DNA from: Nemophila menziesii
Taxonomy: Eukaryota > Streptophyta > Magnoliopsida > Boraginales > Hydrophyllaceae
Direction of reading: 5' to 3'
DNA: 64,000 bases
NCBI GenBank assembly: GCA_029959085.1
Contig: JARWIR010000050.1
Span: 1,302,001 to 1,366,000, forward strand
The translations under genes were made by a program, and so were the position numbers. This document shows, in pieces, positions 22,434 through 33,198 of this stretch (positions are counted from its first letter, which is position 1; each line of letters opens with the position of its first letter). The notes under the pieces were generated by a model. That model was not told the origin of the DNA and made no database searches. It was given only the letters and a program-made list of their open reading frames with translations.

Positions 22434-23129
22434 TTAAATTGATTCCTCAACCACTTCATATTCGTCTTCGCTTTCAACCCAATCTTCCACTATTACTTCA
22501 TCATATTCTTGATGTGGAATCTTACTAATCTCGATCACCTCTTCTTCTTGTTCGCGTTCAGTATCTTGATCATGTGCACGCACCATAGGAATAGCAACCT
22601 TAGTTTTCGTTGATACTCCTTCCTCCACCATGCTAATAGGATTGTCAACCACATGGTGGTCTTCTATTATAACCGGCATGATGGTCATATCACTATCAAT
22701 AGTATCTTCCTTCAACACCTCCTCCTCAACTACTTCTTCCAGTTGATCTCTCCCATCCCTCGGGGGAGTGGAATCTTCACAGGACATACGACCCCATTCT
22801 TCTACCATCTGTTGCATGCGTGCTTGGATGGCGTTTGTTTCTTCTACTAAGCGCTGGAGTTTAGAACGTATCTCATTGTCAATTTCTTGCTGATAGTGAT
22901 GAGGTGGAGGTTGTTGAATGTTTCCAACCCATTGGTTGTTCCATCCTTGCTCCTGGGGATAGTGATATGATGATTGTTGTTGATTATTCCCGATCCATTG
23001 GTTGTTCCAGTCCTGCTCTTGCGGGTATTGATAGGATTGTTGGTAGAAGTTACTACCCCATTGTTGTTGTCCCGAAGAGTCTTCCCAATATTCGTATGGA
23101 TCGGGATCCGGGTAATGTCCTCTATACAT
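22434..23129 (-). CDS. Gag-like protein of NA-1
   Basis: I chose MYRGHYPDPDPYEYWEDSS at 23129 as the start. The upstream in-frame part is a hydrophobic stretch next to a splice-like ttcaggtaatg. The protein has an aromatic/Gln/Asn-rich N-terminus with repeats of the YPQEQxWNNQWxGN kind (residues about 28-70), a possible coiled coil (KLQRLVEETNAIQARMQQMVEE, split here as two parts in reading) and a long acidic tail. No zinc knuckle or protease is seen. Position just after the primer site fits gag. It would coat element RNA in a particle supplied by a partner element. The function is inferred. Confidence 0.5.
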   Translation of the reverse strand: MYRGHYPDPDPYEYWEDSSGQQQWGSNFYQQSYQYPQEQDWNNQWIGNNQQQSSYHYPQEQGWNNQWVGNIQQPPPHHYQQEIDNEIRSKLQRLVEETNAIQARMQQMVEEWGRMSCEDSTPPRDGRDQLEEVVEEEVLKEDTIDSDMTIMPVIIEDHHVVDNPISMVEEGVSTKTKVAIPMVRAHDQDTEREQEEEVIEISKIPHQEYDEVIVEDWVESEDEYEVVEESI

Positions 23130-23260
23130 CTTCAATAAAACCTCTTGATCATTACCTGAATAAAAATCTGTACAACAAAAACAAAAATCAAGCGTAAATC
23201 TGAAAAAATAAATAAGCAATTACAACTACTAAAGATTAACACCGGGGTCTCACGCTACCG

Positions 23261-23278
23261 TCCCCGGCAGCGGCGCCA
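23261..23278 (-). other. NA-1 primer binding site (tRNA-Asp)
   Basis: The minus strand reads TGGCGCCGCTGCCGGGGA, complementary to the 3' end of plant tRNA-Asp(GUC) with one mismatch, six bases inside the 5' LTR. It fixes the orientation as minus. Confidence 0.85.
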
Positions 23279-23284
23279 AAAACT

Positions 23285-25112
23285 TGGTGGGTCCTGGTGT
23301 GTTATAAAATAAAGTGCGAAAATAAAGGAACCACTTAACCGCAAGTGTACGGTTGTCCAAGTAATATTCGATAAATCGAGTTCGTTCTTAGGGACGGATT
23401 AGGTTCAACTCCAGTATTAATCAGATAGTAAGAATAATTGTTTAACAGAAAAGTAAAATAATATGATTTTCGTTTGGTTTTCTTAAAACTAAATATGCAA
23501 TAATAATAAATTCACAGAAAAGAAATAATAAAGTAAAAGGACTAACTTCAGAGATGAGATATACTTGAGTCTCGCAAAGAATCCTCCTAACTAATATAAT
23601 CTATGTTATGTTTAAGGGTAGAATTCGAATTATAATATTAGTCGGGACTCTAATGTCTCCTAGCCCCCTGTCGGGTGGACCTAGAAGCTATCCTAAAGTA
23701 TCATAAACACCTGTATGGTCGAATATGCCTCTTCGGATGATATGATTTTACCTCTTTGGCTATGTAACTAGTTAAGCCTGTCGGTCAATAACGGACATTA
23801 CACAGGTATTACCTAGATCTGTATTCAAACCCCCTTGTCGGATGATCACTTCGCCACTAAAGTGAATAGCCGAAATACTAAAATCTGTTTCTAGTTGTAC
23901 GGAAAAGATATAGTGATTAAGAACAAAGTAATATCCAATATCTAAGACCTAATTCAATTTAAATCATAACAATCCCAAATTCAAAACATAGAAATAATTA
24001 ATTAAGGTTCATCCTTTTATTGCGATTCTCAAGTATATAAAAGTTTAGCTCATAGCAATATTAAAGACTGAAACTAAATAGAAAGACATCATATTTAATT
24101 ATAGAAAAGAAATATATAACCTAAGGATTAGATGACTGTTGATGGAAGAACATAATTCCTCCAGCTCTAGCTCCTCCTTTGCCTTCTTGCTCTGAAGTGG
24201 TTGACTCTCTCTCTAAGGATGTTTAAATTGTGTAAAATATGAGAGGTTATTGTGACTCTCTCTCTCTAAGGATGTTAAGATTTGAAAGATTAATGAGAGG
24301 TACTGAATTATGAGGTCTAAGGGGTGTATTTATAGGTGTTGGAAGACCCTAGGTCGAATTTGCTTGGAGTGGAAGACAAGTCAAAGACTCTTAAATTCAT
24401 AGCTCTAAATTCTAGGAAAGATAAGATTTTGCTGCTGATTTGATTTGGTCATATCTTTTTGAATACTTATCCGTTTGAAGAGTTCCAATATATGAAACTG
24501 CTTGTCTTGGAAAGAGCTTTCTATTGGTGCAGACCATTCGTCCAGAATCCTAGTCAATCTTTAATTATGATTTAATCTTTAAAACGTGCCTGAATTTTCA
24601 GATTTCAAAAGGCAGCTTTATCTTTTCCTCCCTTGAATAAATCTTTCCTAAATCTTCTTATTTCCATGTAAATCTTATTTCCTTTCATCTTTATCTTGAC
24701 TTGGTCTCTAAGTAATTACCATTTATCTCTTAAAGTTTCACATTAAATAAATAATTAAACCGCATATGCTTAAAAAGAATAAATCAAGAAATCAAGAAAT
24801 AGAAATAGGAAAGTGCACTCTAAAAATAGAAACTCGACTAAAAATCATTTCCTAACACTCTAAAATACACTAAGACTTTATTCTCACTTCTTCTCCTTGG
24901 ATTGGTCTTTTATGAAATTCAAGAACCAATTAACTTTGCATTAAAAATAGTCAAATTTACGCACAAAAGCTCAGATTCTGCAAATAGTTAATTTCCAAGG
25001 GGAGAAAGTTAAATATGATCAAATAAGCCTAAAAGTCTATCAAATAACTCATTTATTCACCTAAAAGGATGTCTCCACGGGGCTAATAATTAGAACAAAT
25101 CGGGAGACATCA
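23285..25112 (-). repeat. NA-1 5' LTR
   Basis: 1,828 bp, nearly identical to 16261-18087, so the insertion is young. A TATA-like ctataaatac lies at 24326-24335 on the minus strand. Confidence 0.9.
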
Positions 25113-25364
25113 CTATCTTAACTCAAGTTATCTTAAGGGTTCTTCACTACTATGAGTTAGTCTCATCTTTGCGCACTTCTTATGCCAAAGGCGATTGCCC
25201 GTGTGACAGGGCCAATCTCAGTCTATAGGACATACATACTCACAAAAACCACACGCAATATATATAATACATATCAAACATGATATCATTAAAATAAGCA
25301 GTTAAATAAACATACTAATGGAAATATATACATGAATGCACATAAAATAGCAATAATTCATACA

Positions 25365-28300
25365 TTATATCTTGCTTAATCCTATAGATCTAACATGATC
25401 CATAAATACATCCCTTGGGATAGCTTTTGTGAATGGATCAGCAAGCATATTGCGTGTGGGTATATATTGCAAAGTAACATCCTTTTGTGCAATTATATCT
25501 CTAACAAAGTTATACTTTATATCAATGTGTTTGGTCTTGCTGTGATATTTTGGATCTTTCATATAAGCCATTGCAGCTTGACTATCACAGTATATTGTTA
25601 TTGGACTCCCACTATCACCTGAGAATCCTAAATGGTCAAAGAACCTTTTTAACCAAATAGCCTCCTGAACCGCAGCTGAGCAAGCTACAAACTCAGCTTC
25701 CATCGTTGACAAAGCTACCCAGGTTTGTTTCTTGCTACTCCATGAGATTGCGCAATTATTTAGCAAGAATACATAACATGAAGTGGATTTACGCCCATCT
25801 ATATCACCAGCCCAATCAGCGTCTGTATATCCCTCTAGGCGTAATTTATCTCCTCGAAAGCACAAGGGATGATCTTTGGTGCCTTTTAGGTATCTCAATA
25901 TCCTTTTCACAGCTTTCCAATGCTCTTGTCCCAAGTTCGATTGAAAACGACTAACTAAACCTACTGCATAACAAATGTCTGGTCTCGTACATATCATAAC
26001 ATACATAAGACTGCCAATGGCACTAGAATATGGTACTGTTGATATTTTCTGTTTTTCTTCTATAGTACTAGGACACATGTCGAGAGTTAAGTTTATTCCC
26101 TTTGCTACAGGGGTGTCAATGGCATTGCACGTAGTCATACCAAAGCGCTCAAGTACATTCATGATGTAAGGTTCTTGAGATAAAGATAATAGTCTTCTAG
26201 ACCTATCTCTATGAATCTTAACACCAAGAATATAATTTGCCTTTCCCATATCTTTCATATCGAATTGAGAAGCTAGCCACTCCTTGTTAGCTTGAATAAA
26301 CTCTTTATCATTCCCAGCTAATAGGATGTCATCCACATATAGAGATAAAATCATGAAACTCTTCTTGGAACGTTTAATATAAACACAGTGGTCTTCACTT
26401 ATCATCTCAAATCAATTTGACGAGATAACTTCATGAAATCTCAAATTCCACTGTCTCGAGGCTTGCTTAAGACCATAGATTGATTTCAACAATCTACATA
26501 CTTTATTCTCTTGATCTTTTGCAACGAACCCCGAGGGTTGTTCCATGAAAATTACCTCTTCTAAATCTCCATTTAGAAATGCAGTTTTAACATCCATTTG
26601 GTGAAACTACAGATCGAGATGCGCCACAATAGCTAAAATAAGACGTATTGAGGTAAATCTAACAACGGGAGAAAAAGTTTCCTCAAAATCTATTCCTTCC
26701 CGTTGAGTATAGCCTTTCGCTACCAAGCGAGCTTTATACCTGTCAATGGAATTGTCAGGTTTCCTCTTTATTTTGAGAACCCATTTGTTCCCAATTGCTT
26801 TACGTCCTTTCGGGAGATCAACCAGTTCCCATACCTGGTTTTTCTTCATCGACTCCATTTCTTCTTCCATTGCTTTCCTCCATTCATTCTTAGCGGGACA
26901 TGAGAGTGCTTCATTAACTGTTCGAGGTTCTTCTTCGTCTTGTGGAGTTATCATAAAGACTTCTCCTTCGATTTCAAATCGGCGACGAGGAACTAAACCT
27001 CTAGCACTTCTCTTAAGTTGTGAATCTTGAGAAATAGGATTACTAGATGATGCAATGGTTTCTTCCATCTCAAGATTTAGAGGTGTGTCCGTCTCTATTT
27101 CTTGAGTATGTGTTACCTCATCATGCGTCACATTTGTTTGCATATCATCTTCCTGAATCTTGTTTAATTCACATAAAATGGAATTTCTGTCAACCTCACC
27201 TCTGCTAGGAAAATCATTCTCTAAGAATGTAACATCTCGTGACTCAATTTCAGTAAGACTCCCATCATTATGTTCACCAATAAACACATATCCTTTAGAG
27301 TGATTTGGGTATCTAATAAAGATACACTTCTTACCTCTTGGACCTAACTTCCCATACTTATGAGATAGATCATGAACATAGCCTGCCGACCCCCAAGGTC
27401 GCAAGTATGACAGATTAGGTTTCCTACCTGTCCATAGTTCATAAGGAGTTGATGGAATAGTCTTTGTGGTTACTCGGTTAAGTATATAACAAGCGGTTAA
27501 CAAGGCATCTCCCTAATAAGATATTGGAAGATTTTCTTGTGCCATCATAGACCTAACCAATTCTAGGAGTGTTCTATTCCTCCTTTCAGCCACACCATTC
27601 TGTTGTGGTGTTCTAGGAATTGTAAGTTGCCTTACTATCCCTTTTTCATCACACTGTTCTTTATACTGATCAGATAGATATTCACGTCCTCGATCGGTTC
27701 TTAAGGTTTTCACCTTCCTCTCTAACTGATTTTCCACTTCATTGATAAATGTCATAAAACATTTCAATGCTTCAGATTTGTGAGAAATCAGGTAGACATA
27801 ACCAAACCTAGTGAAATCATCTATGAAAGTGATGAAATAACGTTCCCCACGTCTAGTTTGAACACTCATTGGACCACAGATGTCTGAATGAATTACTTGT
27901 AATGGGTACTCGACTCGTTTAGCCTTTCCAAATGGTTTCCGTTTTGCTTTACCTGCTAGACAATTTTTACAAGTTGGCAAGTTGACTTTAGTCAACGAAC
28001 CTAAAAAGTTCGCCTTAGCCAACAAATTCATACGGTCTTGACAAATATGACCTAATCTAGCATGCCATACATTTTCTTCTACATTAGAATTACTAGAAGA
28101 AGAAGTACTAGTGGAAAAGAAACTACTTAAATAATAACTATTAAACGAGTTATCATCATCTAGTACAATTAAACCATGCGAAATAAAACCAGAACCATAA
28201 TACCTAGCATCATAATAGATATCTACTTGTTTGTTATGAAAATGCAAATTAAAACATAATCCTAGAAGAACAGTGGCCGGGACTAAGTTCCGTCGAATAT

Positions 28301-29465
28301 CAGGTGCGTAAAGTACATCATGCAGGTACAAGGTTTGACCACCTCGCAAGTTCAACTTGCAAGTGCCAACTCCTTTGACTTCAACCTTATTGTTGTCTCC
28401 TACATATATCCACCTTGATCCCTCTGGAATCCTACGGTACTCTACATATGCCTCTCGGTCTTTGGCTACATGGTCTGTCGCTCCTGAGTCCACAGTCCAC
28501 AAAGGATTAGAATCAGCAAGCAATACAGTACTAGTAATGTAAGTAAAATTACAAGAAGTAAATGACATTGCTACCTTTCTGGGCTCGCTGCACTCGCGAG
28601 CGAAGTGACCCATTTTCTCACAGTTAAAGCATTTCATCTTACTCTTGTCTTTCTTCTTACGGAAACGTTTTCCATTATTGTTACCACCCTTCTTGTTCTT
28701 CTTGGAAACATGCTCATTTCCGTTCTTCTTCCCATTGTTCTTGCGCTTATTGCCAGAAACTTTGTGGGAACTTGACTCAGCAACATAAGCCTGACCCTGA
28801 GGCTTAATTGCATCTAGACGTTCATCTTCCAATGTCACATGACGAGCAGCATCATCAAAAGTTTTGATGTTGTCATTGTGAGTCAAGTTTATCTTCAAAT
28901 TCTCCCAGTTATTTGGAAGAGATCGGATCACAGCTTGAACCTGTTGTTCATCAGTAAGGTTATGACCTGCATTCTTAAGTTCCCTAATCATGTTAGACAT
29001 CTCTCGGAGATGTTGTTGCATGGTTTGATTAGGCTTCTTCTTGCAAGTGTCAAACTTAATGGTCAATTGACGCAACTTAGTCACAGTCGTACCCCCATAC
29101 TTCTCCTTAAGAGCATTCCACATTTCGTGAGCAGTGAGGTATCGTTGACATTCATAGACAAGATCGTCATTCATAGAGCCTATCAAGATGCCTCTTGTAG
29201 TGGAATCTTTCTTTTTCCACTTCTCATAAGCCTCCATGTCCCTTCTGTTTTGAGCTGTGTTGCCTTCCTCAGGCTGAGCCATGACATTGTTAACAGCCTC
29301 AAGAACATCTTGCTCTTCTAGAACATAGTGTATCTTGAGCTTCCAAAGGTTATAGTTCTCACCATTCATCTTTTCTCCTTTGTTGAGATCAGCAATGATG
29401 GTTTTCGATGCCATTTTCTCTATAAAGTAAGAGATTTCCATTAATATCATACATTTATTTAACAA
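25365..29465 (-). pseudogene. Copia-1 gag-pol polyprotein, three nonsense codons
   Basis: One frame of 1,367 codons runs with no shift. Gag (about residues 20-290) ends in a zinc knuckle CFNCEKMGHFARECSE (CX2CX4HX4C). Protease has DSGATDH. Integrase has the HARLGH/CKNC zinc part and the D,D,E residues (HSDICGP, RTDRGREY, QNGVAERRN). RT has MDVKTAFLNGDL and YVDDILLAG. RNase H has TDADWAGD, STMEAEF and CDSQAA. The stops are TAG at 27513 (a Trp site), TAG near 26605 (a Glu-like site before FHQMDVKTAF) and TGA at 26412 (a Gly-like site before FEMISEDHC). Each can be explained by one base change. It is dead unless complemented. Confidence 0.93.
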
Positions 29466-29824
29466 CTCTATGCTATCAATGCAAACAGAATGAATAAGAA
29501 AGATAACAAAATAAGTGATAAATAAAGTTCACTATATTCCCAATCATGAACCACTATATTTTGTTTGTCTTAACCATTCAATCAATTTCATTAACTGTAA
29601 AATTAAGTTCTTCAAGAACTCCCACTTACTCTAACATGAATAGAGCAAAAATGTATGAAAACTAAACAACTAATAACATAAAAGCAAATAATCTAGTTGA
29701 ATTCATACATAAATGAAAAAACATGTTTGGTAAACAAATAACCAAATAAAATCAAATACTAACATTTGAAACGAACTATCAAAATAAACTACCTAGCAAA
29801 GAAACTCTAACTTATACATGACAA
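29466..29824. other. Copia-1 leader between gag and extra ORF
   Basis: No gene was seen. The sequence actctatgctatcaatgc near 29465-29482 only loosely resembles a reversed initiator-Met primer site, and its place does not fit the mapped LTR. Confidence 0.4.
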
Positions 29825-30370
29825 TCACTCGTATCTTGTTTTCAAAGGAATCGATTTTTCAAAACCCTCTTTTACATAGAGACTTATCGGATCATACTTA
29901 GTAGGCGAATTCATCTCACAAGGACATTTGAAAAAAATTGTATGCCTTTTAAAATGATTCCACATATGAGATTCAGTGAAGGCATATACGACCCAACCAT
30001 ATGTTTTTGATCTCCTATCTACATAATTTTCGGGATTCACATTCCTCCATAGATCAAGGAGATCTTTTCTCAAGTCTTTTGGCAAAGTCTTGTCATTCTC
30101 ACTCATGTGATAGGCATATTTTATGACACCTTGTATCATATCATTTATAATCTTCACGTGTTGTATTAAAGAATGTGATGATTTCATCTTATAATTTTGA
30201 AGTGTCATTATTTTGTTTTTCAAATCTTCCCTTTGTCCATCTGAATCGGGTTCTTTGGCGGTGTAAACCAATTTTGGTTTATTAGTATTCTTTATGTTCT
30301 TGTAATCAGTCCTGTAGTTCATCAACAGGTCGCGTCTGAATGCACGTAATCCCCGGGATCGTGTAATCAC
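29825..30370 (-). CDS. Unrecognised extra ORF in Copia-1 (181 aa)
   Basis: The ORF lies between the 5' LTR and gag, in sense orientation. The displayed start is GTG-like (ITRSRGLRAF follows), so the protein may begin at the internal Met of LLMNYRTDYK or be an exon. It is hydrophilic and basic at the N-terminus and ends YVKEGFEKSIPLKTRYE. A region rich in Trp and His (WVVYAFTESHMWNHFKRH) precedes a CPCE motif. There is no signal peptide or membrane segment. I do not recognise it. It may be a captured host exon or an accessory frame. Confidence 0.4.
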   Translation of the reverse strand: MITRSRGLRAFRRDLLMNYRTDYKNIKNTNKPKLVYTAKEPDSDGQREDLKNKIMTLQNYKMKSSHSLIQHVKIINDMIQGVIKYAYHMSENDKTLPKDLRKDLLDLWRNVNPENYVDRRSKTYGWVVYAFTESHMWNHFKRHTIFFKCPCEMNSPTKYDPISLYVKEGFEKSIPLKTRYE

Positions 30371-30500
30371 TATTTTCCTCTATAGAAAAATTAAGAACAA
30401 AAATAATTCACCACCTTTTTTGAATTAAAATAATACATTTCTGAAATGTGTTATAAATGAAACATATATTCTTTTAAGTAATAACTAATTGTATAGAAGA

Positions 30501-30548
30501 AGTGGTTAAGTGACTAGTCATTGGTATGGTTGGTCACGGTTCGAACCC
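30501..30548 (+). repeat. tRNA-like A/B box segment (SINE-like)
   Basis: An A-box-like agtggttaagtgac at 30501-30514 and a B box ggttcgaaccc at 30538-30548 are spaced as in tRNA-derived repeats. It lies at the inner edge of the Copia-1 5' LTR, where the primer site should be. Confidence 0.4.
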
Positions 30549-30601
30549 CTTTACATGCAAAACAATTTTACTACTCTAATCCGAAAAAATTAAAATAAAA
30601 G

Positions 30602-30884
30602 CTATTGCTTAAATAGTAAAGTTTTTAGACAAACCTTTTGTGTGCTGTGAAGCTGTGTGGAAGATGGAGTACGAGACTCCTATTTATAGAGTTCAGGAAG
30701 CGTTGGTTTATTAACTGATAATAAACCACCTTCCCATGATCTCCACCCCAAGCACTATCTTAGTGGGTAAGTTGTATCAGTTAAACCCAGGTAACTTCCT
30801 GACTAACTTCTCATAGTACGTTCATGTCAAACCCATCATGACATGGAAATAAAATTAATATATTAAGTTATTATATTTCTTTCA
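30602..30884 (-). repeat. Copia-1 5' LTR, internally deleted
   Basis: It matches 14895-15352 but lacks about 164 bp, and the inner edge (before 30611) does not match the TGTTACC end of the other LTR. The outer end ...TTTCA and the target duplication are intact. A TATA box is at 30680-30689. Confidence 0.8.
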
Positions 30885-30889
30885 AAACA

Positions 30890-31600
30890 TATAAACAAAA
30901 ATAAATGAAGAAGCAATATGAATAATTAAAATCAAACCTTTTTATGATTATTGACTAAAATAGAATGGCCAATGATCATACATATATATGATCACTATTC
31001 TCCATATCAGTAGTCAGGAATTGTGGCACACATTAGATGGAGGCAAAGAGATTAGAGGAGGACTTAGATTTTTGAGAACTGAATTGGAGTATAGGGGTGT
31101 ACTACAATTATATAATGTAATGCGTGTCTAGTAAAAATCGGCTAAATTTAGGGTTTTATAGCTGAATAACTAGGGTTGAGCAAAAGTTTAGGTTAGAGTA
31201 AATATTAGTTGGCCCAGAGTAAAGTATTTTATCAAATCTAATTAATACCATAGAATGTTAATTATATTATAATGGATTGGGCTTTGAATATTTAACGTAT
31301 GGGTTGGACCATACACCGATTCATAAAAAAACAAAATCATATAAAAAGCTGGCCCGGACACCATATTTATAAAATTATATATGGCCAGATTATTTTTAAT
31401 TTAATGACTCGATGGATTTATTTGTTGTTGTGATGTGATTATTGGTAGATTTGTTCTGATTATTTCTTCACTTTTAAAAGGTAAGGTAGCGTTCTTTAAT
31501 ATATAAAGAAAAAGAAAACACAATCATAAAATATACACCTACAATCTTTTTTTCTCTCAACTCTCATTTCTCCTTCCTTCTAATAATATTTATTATATAT
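30890..31600. other. Divergent spacer right of Copia-1, before K4
   Basis: Continuation of the spacer interrupted by Copia-1, homologous to 1762-2455. No gene was seen. Confidence 0.55.
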
Positions 31601-31664
31601 ACAACAAAGTTCTCTTAGTGGGATTTATTGCAGTCACATTACATTTTTCTTATTTCTCATAGAT

Positions 31665-32373
31665 ATGTTATTCTTATTTTATTTGTCTTCATATGCTATG
31701 TCAACCCTAATTTCACATAGTATGTGTTATGTCTCAAAATGCTAAGCTATATCATATAATGGGTCTATACTATTTTTTCAATCCTTTTTTCAAATAAGTT
31801 CTAAAATCAAGCAAAAAATTTGAATTTGGGGCTTGCAATTTTGTACATGACAACAAAAGTTTCGTGATTTTGACTAAAACAAGAGGATCAATGGGCTACA
31901 TGGCTCCAGAGTGTTTCTACGAAAATTCGAAATTGAAGAGTCACTAGTAGAGAATTGATTTTGTTACACACGAATTTGTTTGAGGAAGGTAAATTTTCTT
32001 CTATCTTTGTTTTAATTTTGGGGTCTTTATATCTCTTTTACTACTATTATTACTGTGTGTGAGTAATGAGTTGATCATATAATGTGTTTGCAGCAAGAAA
32101 GCAGTTGCAATGGCATTTTGTGTAGAAACGTTACTAGCTCTTCCTAGAAAAGAACCGTGGGAGATAAGGAAGGAAGATGATTTCTACGGTTTAGTTAGGA
32201 ATATGATATCACCATCATTTATACTTTCTTTAGCTATCAATGTATTAGAGTAACATGAAAAAGACGTGGTGTATTTATATATTAGGTTTTTCTATTGCCT
32301 TGTAAGTAAGAAGTTGGATGGGTCTTCAGTATTAAAGAACACATATGATATTATTGATAGTTTTTCATTCTAA
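31665..32373 (+). pseudogene. Kinase-like relic K4 (subfamily A)
   Basis: It has a TATA near 31592, an ATG at 31665, GYMAPECFYENS near 31900, a donor near 31988 and an acceptor near 32092. Exon 2 reads KKAVAMAFCVETLLALPRKE and stops at GAG-TAA like K1 and K5. The kinase motif is preceded in frame by TKTRGSM, close to the TxxRGTxGY context of plant kinases. Confidence 0.5.
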
Positions 32374-32912
32374 TGCTTGAGTTTAGTGTGACATTTAATT
32401 CTTTGATTTCTTAATATTGAATATATACAATACAAATAACACAAAATTGCACCCCTTAACTAAATCTTAGAGTTGATACTAAAACTAAAAGAAATCAAAA
32501 GCCACCAGTGTTGTTGAGGTTTTGTAGTGAAACAACCGCGTCAGAAATGGACTTATTTGATCCAAAAGAATTTGCTATTTGAATGTATCACAAAGGTATA
32601 TTGAAATTTTTGTTAGTTTCTGCGGAATAGCATGCTTGGTCCCTTTATTATGTAAACTAGGAAATATTGTTAAGTGTTTGTATAATATACTCTAGCTAAT
32701 TTTTTTCACTTTTCTATATGTATGAAGCATTAATTGCACTACTAGTCCATGCGCTATGCAAAATAACCATTATACTTATATGTTTGAAAATTTCAAACAA
32801 GAATTATTAGTAATGATTTTTTAAGATATTTTGTAATTCAAATCAAGAACCGGTTCTAAACATATAACAAATTTTGGTATAACCTAATAGACAAAAACAA
32901 AAGAAAAAATAC

Positions 32913-32948
<36 letters not shown>

Positions 32949-33012
32949 TTCTTCATTACATGGGAGAGTGATTTCACTATATTATGCGAAACACTAGAGA
33001 AACTATTAAATT
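32374..33012. other. Convergent spacer K4-S4
   Basis: Noncoding, with the longest spacer (ta)n run at 32915-32946. Confidence 0.6.
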
Positions 33013-33198
33013 TTATTGACCCCCGCCATCTCTAGCTAGCATATGTATTCCAGTATTTCCAACTTCTTCTTCTTTACCAAGTACAAGGAATTTTATTTCC
33101 TCATAAAACTCTTTGTTTGCTAATGAGAATGTTGGAAATGAATAGATATTACCTCCTTCTCCCTCCTCCCAATAATGAAGAGATTCAAACTCTACCAT
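33013..33198 (-). CDS. Small conserved ORF S4 (61 aa)
   Basis: The best full version of S: MVEFESLHYWEEGEGG, a middle part FPTFSLANKEFYEEIKFLVL, then GKEEEVGNTGIHMLARDGGGQ. No known domain or signal is seen. Six copies keep the same start and core, which could be simple duplication or weak constraint. Confidence 0.4.
   Translation of the reverse strand: MVEFESLHYWEEGEGGNIYSFPTFSLANKEFYEEIKFLVLGKEEEVGNTGIHMLARDGGGQ

Larger units (their letters stand above)
21269..22508 (-). repeat. NA-1 internal tandem duplication, unit B
   Basis: Second copy of the 1,240-bp unit. In this copy the gag-like frame has a stop at ELK (attcttaaattga) that is open in unit A. Confidence 0.9.
16261..25112 (-). mobile_element. 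Non-autonomous Ty3-type (Athila/Tat-like) element NA-1
   Basis: It is nested in Copia-1 with target duplication ctatc (16256-16260 and 25113-25117) and TG...CA ends. Two LTRs of about 1.83 kb (16261-18087 and 23285-25112) are nearly identical. A minus-strand primer site complementary to tRNA-Asp lies six bases inside the 5' LTR. The internal 5.2 kb has only a gag-like frame (22434-23129). No protease, RT, RNase H or integrase is seen, so it must depend on another element. A 1,240-bp internal tandem duplication lies at 20029-22508. Its layout matches the element at 34810-42493. Confidence 0.9.
14895..30884 (-). mobile_element. Copia-1: Ty1/copia LTR retrotransposon carrying a nested Ty3-type element
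   Basis: The ends are TG...CA with a 5-bp target duplication aaaca (14890-14894 and 30885-30889). The uninterrupted site is visible in other units near 1755. Without the nested insert the element is about 7.1 kb. Minus-strand order: 5' LTR (30884 to about 30602), an extra ORF (30370-29825), gag-protease-integrase-RT-RNase H (29465-25365), a long 3' untranslated part (25364-25113 and 16255-15353), the 3' LTR (15352-14895). The gag, PR, INT, RT order is copia type. Three in-frame stops make it non-coding today. Confidence 0.9.

Noticed and set aside
28839..29321. 160-codon plus-strand frame opposite Copia-1 gag
   Set aside because: It is a shadow of the gag frame on the opposite strand. There is no start context or homology.
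29465..29482. Copia-1 primer binding site near the gag start
   Set aside because: The resemblance to an initiator-Met site is poor, and the LTR edge defined by the target duplication is about 1.1 kb away.
30501..30548. Functional tRNA gene
   Set aside because: A and B boxes are present but no cloverleaf with paired acceptor and anticodon stems can be drawn.
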